Notes under the pieces: generated by a model
Databases searched by the model: none
What the model was told of the DNA's origin: nothing
Seen by the model: only the letters and a program-made list of their open reading frames with translations
In this document: positions 6,974 to 10,840 of the stretch, in pieces
How the letters are laid out: each line of letters opens with the position of its first letter
How positions within the stretch are numbered: the first letter of the stretch is position 1
Source of the DNA: Nitrososphaerales archaeon TH5895
GTDB taxonomy: Archaea; Thermoproteota; Nitrososphaeria; Nitrososphaerales; Nitrososphaeraceae
Length of the DNA: 10,840 bases
NCBI GenBank assembly: GCA_014523695.1
Contig: JAATVS010000689.1
Span: forward strand, 1 to 10,840
Direction of reading: 5' to 3'
Position numbers and translations under genes: made by a program

Positions 6974-6985
6974 GGACAGGTCAAA

Positions 6986-7028
6986 CAATGACACCACGTA
7001 ACCTGTCACTGTCATTGAGGTGTCATTG
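6986..7028. promoter_or_regulatory. Operator-like TGTCATTG boxes upstream of the winged-helix gene
   Basis: TGTCATTG occurs at 7010-7017 and 7021-7028, and inverted (CAATGACA) at 6986-6993. The outer copies extend to a perfect 10-bp inverted repeat, CAATGACACC (6986-6995) with GGTGTCATTG (7019-7028). ACAGGT (6976-6981) and ACCTGT (7001-7006) add another inverted pair. The cluster lies between a TATA-like element (7094-7102) and the Shine-Dalgarno sequence, a usual place for repressor binding. Confidence 0.5.
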
Positions 7029-7093
7029 AACATTGATAGGAATGAGTAGCTTGGTTGTCTAAAATTACATCTAAACATGGCTTGCAATTCTGA

Positions 7094-7102
7094 TTTATAA
7101 TA
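7094..7102 (-). promoter_or_regulatory. TATA-box-like element
   Basis: The - strand reads TATTATAAA. It is about 145 bp upstream of the TTG start at 6950 and 30 bp after the end of the upstream operon. If used, it gives a leader of roughly 120 nt that contains the TGTCATTG boxes. Confidence 0.35.
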
Positions 7103-7131
7103 CATTTGCATCACAAATTTGGGTAGGAGAA

Positions 7132-7524
7132 CTATGATTCTTGAACAGGAGTGAGGTAGTATCTGGTGTCAAATTTACCTGAACCTTCCCTTCTTATCTT
7201 GAGCAGACGATGTCCTTCTGCGAGAAGAACATCGATGTCTCCTGAAGTTCTGATGCCTGCACGAAATGTTTCAATTTCTCCTGTGTTGGGATCCGTAACG
7301 GTGTAGTCGAATTTCTGAGTTTTTTCACCATTGCCATTGTAATCAATTTCTTGTGGTTCAATCTGCTCTGGATTGAAAATTCGTATGACCTCCTCACCAG
7401 CTCTTAGAGTTAGCAATTTATTTTGTCTTAGCCTTCTGTTTGTACGAAGTTCTGCGTTGCGATGCAAATTCTCTTGAGCTTTGTCACTAAGCCCTTTGTT
7501 AGTCAAATTGTCTATATCTCTCAT
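7132..7524 (-). CDS. Unknown 130-residue protein, last gene of the RHH operon
   Basis: The start is set at ATG 7524 because it overlaps the stop of the preceding gene as ATGA, a classic coupled junction; an in-frame TTG at 7575 would lengthen it by 17 residues. The N-terminus contains GLSDKAQENL (residues 11-20), almost identical to a segment in the preceding protein. A charged helical stretch (RTNRRLRQNK) is followed by what looks like a small beta-rich domain: EEVIRIFNPEQ, TQKFDYTVTDPNTGEIETF, RAGIRTSGDIDVLLAEGHRL, then KFDTRYYL. I do not recognise the family. Operon position suggests it works with the other three products. Confidence 0.65.
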   Translation of the reverse strand: MRDIDNLTNKGLSDKAQENLHRNAELRTNRRLRQNKLLTLRAGEEVIRIFNPEQIEPQEIDYNGNGEKTQKFDYTVTDPNTGEIETFRAGIRTSGDIDVLLAEGHRLLKIRREGSGKFDTRYYLTPVQES

Positions 7525-8156
7525 ATCCCAGTTCCTAGACAGAGATCCCCAATCCTTCGGAAGGAGAGGATCCAATCATCGTTGATACCCTTGTGTTTCT
7601 CTGCAACAGCTATCATTGTCGAGACTACATTTTCGACAATTTTCGAAGGCCAGTATAAGTATCGCCAAATCTCAACTGGATCGGTATCACGCACTTCTCT
7701 CCCGTTAACTTGGTCTCTCGTCTCTAGGACAATTCCGTACTCTGACAGATATACTGTATTTAAAGTACCAGTGTCCTGAGAGATGAAAGAACCTATCTCA
7801 ATATTGGGGCCATGATGTCGTTTTTGAAAGGGTGAAATGGCGTTTTGAACTGCTCCAACAATTTTAGCCATATCCCCGTAATTGTATTCTCTTATTCCTA
7901 ATCGTTGTACAGCAGCCAAGACATCTCTAGAAAGCTCTAGAAGCAATTCTCCAATTCCAGCTTCTCGAGCTCTTTTGATTGTCGAGTGATCAAGAGTCAG
8001 AGCCTGTACTTTAACATATTCATTCCAGACATAGCTGAAATTTTCTGGAGCTTTATCGCTCAATCCTTCTTTGTTTGGGTCATATCCGCTTGGAATCATA
8101 TCTGGTTGCATCTCTTTATGTTCTTCCATTCCTTTTGCCACCATCTTTTCAGGCAT
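7521..8156 (-). CDS. Unknown 211-residue protein, third gene of the RHH operon
   Basis: The start is set at ATG 8156, which overlaps the end of the 68-residue gene by 8 bp (ATGCCTGA); the longer frame to 8183 would need a TTG. The N-terminal 25 residues are Met/Glu/Lys-rich. GLSDKAPENF (residues 31-40) recurs in the next protein. A mostly helical region follows (STIKRAREAGIGELLLELSR, then DMAKIVGAVQNAISPF), and then a beta-like segment with VYLSEYGIVLETRDQVNG. Near the C-terminus are an aromatic patch (IWRYLYWPSK) and a helix. There is no signal peptide or membrane segment. I cannot assign a family or activity. Confidence 0.65.
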   Translation of the reverse strand: MPEKMVAKGMEEHKEMQPDMIPSGYDPNKEGLSDKAPENFSYVWNEYVKVQALTLDHSTIKRAREAGIGELLLELSRDVLAAVQRLGIREYNYGDMAKIVGAVQNAISPFQKRHHGPNIEIGSFISQDTGTLNTVYLSEYGIVLETRDQVNGREVRDTDPVEIWRYLYWPSKIVENVVSTMIAVAEKHKGINDDWILSFRRIGDLCLGTGI

Positions 8157-8355
8157 GATTCGGAGACTCGCAGATAATCTCAATAGATTCAGTAATTGAA
8201 TCAGTATATTTTCTGGGACATGGTTTTGTTAGGCATTTCGTTATGATGATATTATCGGTTTTTTTCTTGTCTTCAGATAACTTTTTGTTCCACTTTTGCG
8301 CAGATGGAGTTAGTGATTCTTTCACTATGGGGGCTACCGATTGAGAGTTCTCCAA
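8149..8355 (-). CDS. 68-residue protein with CxxxxC / CxxxxH motif, directly after RHH stop
   Basis: The frame begins at TTG 8355, immediately after the TAG of the RHH gene and in the same frame; there is no ATG in it. Other possible starts are internal, such as GTG at codon 11. The product has a basic N-terminal half with LTPSAQKWNKKL, related to the GLSDKA motif of the next two proteins. The C-terminal half holds C41-x4-C46 and C62-x4-H67, a spacing that suggests a small zinc-binding fold. It could be made by reinitiation after the RHH stop, or by readthrough to give an RHH-zinc fusion. A hairpin with 9-bp arms brackets the junction. Confidence 0.5.
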   Translation of the reverse strand: MENSQSVAPIVKESLTPSAQKWNKKLSEDKKKTDNIIITKCLTKPCPRKYTDSITESIEIICESPNHA

Positions 8356-8373
8356 CTAAGCGGCGCCCCCATA
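8326..8373 (-). promoter_or_regulatory. Hairpin enclosing the TAG-TTG junction
   Basis: TATGGGGGC (8326-8334) and GCCCCCATA (8365-8373) are perfect 9-bp arms, GC-rich against an AT-rich background. A further four pairs form across a bulged A. The loop holds the stop codon of the RHH gene (8356-8358) and the TTG of the 68-residue frame (8353-8355). In mRNA this would place the start codon within structure, which could control reinitiation or readthrough. Confidence 0.5.
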
Positions 8374-8511
8374 TTCTATTACTTTATTTCCAAACGCTCT
8401 TTCTATGATCCGCAAGATGTATTTACTTCTTGAAATATCTCCTCTTGCACGATCAATTCTATCCACTACTCCTTCTGGAAGGGATAGTCCGATGACTCTT
8501 GTATTGGTCAT
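8356..8511 (-). CDS. 51-residue ribbon-helix-helix (CopG/Arc-type) protein
   Basis: Reads from ATG 8511 to TAG 8356. The sequence fits a minimal RHH domain: strand TRVIGLSLPEG (4-14), helix 1 VVDRIDRARGD (15-25), turn SRS, helix 2 KYILRIIERAFGNKV (30-44), and a short tail. The LP followed by a helix and the S-R-S-x-Y/F-I start of helix 2 are typical of CopG-family regulators and antitoxins. As the first gene of a four-gene operon it probably regulates its own promoter. The TATA box is placed for a leaderless transcript. The palindromes in the divergent promoter region are likely operators. No toxin is recognisable downstream, so an antitoxin role is not supported. Confidence 0.8.
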   Translation of the reverse strand: MTNTRVIGLSLPEGVVDRIDRARGDISRSKYILRIIERAFGNKVIEYGGAA

Positions 8512-8529
8512 GCTATAATATTTGGTAAT

Positions 8530-8537
8530 ATTTATAA
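8530..8537 (-). promoter_or_regulatory. TATA box of the RHH operon (leaderless)
   Basis: The - strand TTATAAAT is centred about 23 bp upstream of ATG 8511. That spacing puts the transcription start at or within a few bases of the start codon, matching the lack of a Shine-Dalgarno sequence and common archaeal leaderless promoters. Confidence 0.55.
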
Positions 8538-8547
8538 TATTGTTTAT

Positions 8548-8563
8548 CTGGAGTTAACTTCAG
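8548..8563. promoter_or_regulatory. 16-bp near-palindrome in the divergent promoter region
   Basis: CTGGAGTTAACTTCAG is symmetric except for one mismatched pair. It lies between the TATA boxes of two divergent regulator genes, so it is a good candidate operator for the RHH dimer or the 359-residue winged-helix protein. Confidence 0.45.
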
Positions 8564-8567
8564 TTTG

Positions 8568-8577
8568 AATATATATA
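8568..8577 (+). promoter_or_regulatory. TATA-like element for the 359-residue gene
   Basis: AATATATATA lies about 70 bp upstream of ATG 8642. With usual archaeal spacing, transcription would start near 8600 and give a leader of about 40 nt. AGACTAT (8581-8587) and ATAGTCT (8604-8610) form a 7-bp inverted repeat over the expected start site. Confidence 0.4.
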
Positions 8578-8641
8578 GAGAGACTATGATGATTGTCTTC
8601 TTGATAGTCTGTTTGAATCTGAAAGACCCTTAAGTTATACG

Positions 8642-9721
8642 ATGATAAAAGCCGAACTTAAAACCAGATTGAATTTGAATCGCGATATTTCTGATAATAC
8701 AATTGCACCTCGTCTCCAAAAATTAAAAAATGAAGGAAAAATTACAAGACAAGCGTGCGAGTATTATGATTATAAAGAGGGAAGAATCTGCTACTCTCTC
8801 ACGAAAAGATGCAGGGAAGACCTCAAAATAAAATACTACAAGTATTTGCCAATATATATAACTGTATTTCTGAGGCAATATCAAGATACTCTGTATGACT
8901 GGCAGTATGCAACAGAAAAAGATCTGAAGCAACTTGTTAGAAAGTATGTCGGTGAATCACTAGATATTCGTAAACTTCGTATAGTATGGAAATCAGAATC
9001 TAACAAATTACTTGGTGAAGAAGAGATTTATACGATGTTATATGAGCCTATTGGCTGCTTACAGATCCAATGCGAAGAATCCGAATTTGCTGTTGCAAGT
9101 AGGCAAGGTAATCTAGACGTATCTAAAGGATTTTCATATAGTTATCGTCTCAGGGGAGTTTCAGCTGAAGATATTAGCGCTAAAGGCATAGGATATTCAC
9201 GAATGGCCAATATGAAACCGGAGCTCTTCGAAATTAAGAATGCACTCTTGCTTCTAGAAAAGCAGAGGATCGTAACAAAAATCGGAGAATACGAGGGAAA
9301 ATCAAGGTATCTCATCACGGATCCGTTCTCGGTTATTTTATTAGATAGCTTTAACACCATTAGAGAGATTGAGGAATCCATGAAATCATATTGGAAATAT
9401 ATCAAGCACCCACGAGGTGACGTAAGGAGTTGGCTAGAGTATTTCTATCCACAAGAACGTGTAAATAAAATCTTCAGTAATTATTATTCTTTCAAAATAC
9501 TTAACAAAAAGTCTGATAAGAACGAGTTTACAAAAATAATCGATCACACAAAGGCCAGAATACACATGTGCCAAAATCAGATCCGTAAGTTTAAACAAAG
9601 AAATGAACTACTTCTAGATAGGTACAAGGGAAGCTTAATGAGAGAAATTATTTCTACCTCAATAGAGCCTCTTTTTCTAAAAGAGGCAACTTCTCAACTT
9701 GAGACGATGAAGTCGATTTAG
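8642..9721 (+). CDS. Winged-helix protein of unknown function, 359 residues
   Basis: The N-terminus is a winged-helix-like segment: helix MIKAELKTRLNLN, recognition helix ISDNTIAPRLQKLKNEGKITR (about 16-36), and a wing with RICYSLTKRCREDLK. The middle (about 60-190) has no motif I know. A second helix-wing-like unit may lie at about 190-230 (ELFEIKNALLLLEKQRIVTKIGEYEG). The C-terminal 90 residues are basic and helical, probably partly coiled. ATG 8642 is the first possible start, but the frame is open back to a TAG at 8576. That upstream part reads like the missing first helix of the domain. It is divergent from the RHH operon and convergent with the integrase, and probably acts as a regulator or replication-associated protein of the element. 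Confidence 0.65.
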   Translation: MIKAELKTRLNLNRDISDNTIAPRLQKLKNEGKITRQACEYYDYKEGRICYSLTKRCREDLKIKYYKYLPIYITVFLRQYQDTLYDWQYATEKDLKQLVRKYVGESLDIRKLRIVWKSESNKLLGEEEIYTMLYEPIGCLQIQCEESEFAVASRQGNLDVSKGFSYSYRLRGVSAEDISAKGIGYSRMANMKPELFEIKNALLLLEKQRIVTKIGEYEGKSRYLITDPFSVILLDSFNTIREIEESMKSYWKYIKHPRGDVRSWLEYFYPQERVNKIFSNYYSFKILNKKSDKNEFTKIIDHTKARIHMCQNQIRKFKQRNELLLDRYKGSLMREIISTSIEPLFLKEATSQLETMKSI

Positions 9722-9736
9722 TTGGAATATATCCAA
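9722..9736. terminator. Short hairpin between convergent genes
   Basis: TTGGA (9722-9726) and TCCAA (9732-9736) flank a 5-nt AT loop, directly after the stop of the 359-residue gene and 28 bp before the integrase stop. It is short, and the terminator role rests on position only. Confidence 0.3.
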
Positions 9737-9764
9737 AAAGCGGAATCAAGGATATTTGTCTGAT

Positions 9765-10840
9765 CTATGTGCGCAGTTTTTGCGACTTAAGAATTCCTGA
9801 AGCGAACATTGATTCAGTTAGGGTATTAAGCTGCTGTTGATCAGTTGTTTTACTAAGGCTAAGAAGGAGCTTCTCCATCATTGACTGCATAGTGTTAAAT
9901 TGTTCCTCCATTTTTATTAGTCTGTCTTCTTTGACTTTTTGCTCATCCAATGTTTCATTATAAATATCATATGTCAATACCATTCTGCATTTGGCACAGA
10001 ACTTCGAATCTGGTTTATTTGGTTCATTACAGTTAGGACATTGTTTTGATCTCATGGCGTTTGATCCTTTTTGGTCTTTCGTTATTATTCCGTATGCCTC
10101 TAGTATGCTGTCACTAGATTCATTTCCGAAATAGTGCAAATATTTTAGATGCATTTGAGACCTGGGTGACCAGCCGGCATGCTGCCGAAGGACATGTTCC
10201 TTTAAGAATAGTGATTTATCTGTCAAGGCTGAGTGTCTTCTTATGTATGGATTCCACGGCTTTCTTAAGAGATCTCTAATCCTTTGCTTATCTGTTGGCG
10301 GAACACTAACAGAATCAAGGAGTTTGGGAAATAGATTCTTTTTGTAGCTGTCGTAAATTGCGTAAAGACTGATAACACTGATTTGTCTTCCAAGACTCTT
10401 CCTTTTTCCAGCAAATAATGACGCATCAAAATTGGTTGGTTGAGGGTGTTCATGATCTAAATAGTCTTTGATGTAGGGCAGAGAGTCAATTAGAGGTATA
10501 TGTCTGGAGCCTGTTTTGCCTGTCAGCAAAACTTCTGCATATTGTTTATCTCCTGCATTCTTGAATATAACATCCCTAATTCGTAGCTTTAGTAGTTCGT
10601 GTGGCCTACAGCCAGTATCTCGAGACATAGCATGATAACATTTCATTCTTTTGGATGGACAGTATTTCAAAAATAGAAGGTCATCTTCTTGAGACCAGAG
10701 ATCTGAGGGCTTGTATATGGATTGTTCTTTTCTCTTTAATTGTGGGATATTCTCTACCACTGGTGGCTTTGTTCTTTTGTTTGGTTCAACATTAGGATGA
10801 TATAACCATTTAAAGAAACGCAGAAAGTAAATACCATACA
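9765..10840 (-). CDS. Tyrosine recombinase/integrase with C-terminal zinc ribbon (N-terminus outside window)
   Basis: The frame has no stop from 9765 to the right edge. A GTG at 10760 is an internal codon, not a convincing start, because at least 26 further in-frame codons (including YFLRFFKWLYHP) continue upstream. Numbered from that codon, the catalytic set is R52 (TGCRPHELLKLR), K82 (LLTGKTGSRHIPL), R175 in PYIRRHSAL, W197 in QHAGWSPRSQ, and nucleophile Y207 in HLKYLHYFGNES (Y210 less likely). A zinc ribbon, C241-x2-C244-x10-C255-x2-C258, and a coiled-coil-like helix (about 275-305) follow. This architecture is the one I associate with Nitrososphaerota XerC/D-like integrases. It would catalyse site-specific integration, excision or dimer resolution. 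The missing part is the N-terminal core-binding domain. No tRNA or att-like site is visible here. Confidence 0.9.
   Translation of the reverse strand, partial: YGIYFLRFFKWLYHPNVEPNKRTKPPVVENIPQLKRKEQSIYKPSDLWSQEDDLLFLKYCPSKRMKCYHAMSRDTGCRPHELLKLRIRDVIFKNAGDKQYAEVLLTGKTGSRHIPLIDSLPYIKDYLDHEHPQPTNFDASLFAGKRKSLGRQISVISLYAIYDSYKKNLFPKLLDSVSVPPTDKQRIRDLLRKPWNPYIRRHSALTDKSLFLKEHVLRQHAGWSPRSQMHLKYLHYFGNESSDSILEAYGIITKDQKGSNAMRSKQCPNCNEPNKPDSKFCAKCRMVLTYDIYNETLDEQKVKEDRLIKMEEQFNTMQSMMEKLLLSLSKTTDQQQLNTLTESMFASGILKSQKLRT

Noticed and set aside
1349..6985. Extra half-sites of the 23-bp palindrome (GGTCAAAC at 1349 and 6980)
   Set aside because: Only six or seven bases match, with no symmetric partner, so this is within chance expectation.
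7462..7779. 105-codon + strand ORF starting at ATG 7462
   Set aside because: Antisense to two overlapping operon genes whose junction is well explained by an ATGA overlap.
8356..8511. RHH gene as the antitoxin of a toxin-antitoxin pair
   Set aside because: None of the three downstream proteins resembles a known toxin fold (RelE, MazF, PIN or HEPN), so only a regulator call is supported.

Overview
The window looks like a mobile or accessory segment of a mesophilic archaeal genome, most likely Nitrososphaerota (Thaumarchaeota, Nitrososphaera/Nitrosocosmicus-like). Three things point there. The tyrosine recombinase at the right edge has the RRHSALT, QHAGWSPRSQ and KYLHYFGNES motifs plus a C-terminal zinc ribbon, a combination I associate with this phylum. 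The DNA is AT-rich with TATA-box, partly leaderless promoters. Winged-helix and ribbon-helix-helix regulators are unusually common. The assignment is inferred from these features, because the window holds no rRNA or housekeeping gene.

Layout. (1) 1-880: a doubtful small ORF, a DUF6788-like small protein with a CGKNDC motif, and an 11-bp-arm hairpin between convergent genes. (2) 882-1157: a small RHH-like protein. (3) 1158-1645: 488 bp with no confident gene. It holds one copy of a ~62-bp repeat, a 46-codon ORF, and an acidic in-frame extension of the next gene interrupted by stop codons. (4) 1646-4435: a 929-residue single-chain type IIB topoisomerase-like protein, with a Topo VIB-like GHKL ATPase and transducer followed by a Topo VIA/Spo11-like Toprim domain. 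The second copy of the ~62-bp repeat lies just upstream of it. (5) 4608-6950: a two-gene operon of a winged-helix protein and a ParB-DNA methyltransferase fusion. Both genes have extended Shine-Dalgarno sequences, and the fusion gene contains a 23-bp palindrome with 11-bp arms. (6) 7132-8511: a compact four-gene operon starting with a 51-residue RHH protein that is easily missed. The others are a 68-residue CxxxxC/CxxxxH protein and two unknown proteins, and all three share a short leucine/alanine motif. (7) 8512-9721: a palindrome-rich divergent promoter region and a 359-residue winged-helix protein. (8) 9765 to the right edge: the integrase, whose N-terminus lies outside the window.

Working model (inference). 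Integrase, regulators, ParB-methyltransferase and fused type IIB topoisomerase together resemble the maintenance and replication part of an integrated plasmid- or virus-like element. The ParB-methyltransferase plus fused topoisomerase, with a candidate cis palindrome and flanking repeats, is the part most likely to be an undescribed system. It could serve DNA maintenance or segregation, or defence; the sequence alone does not decide.
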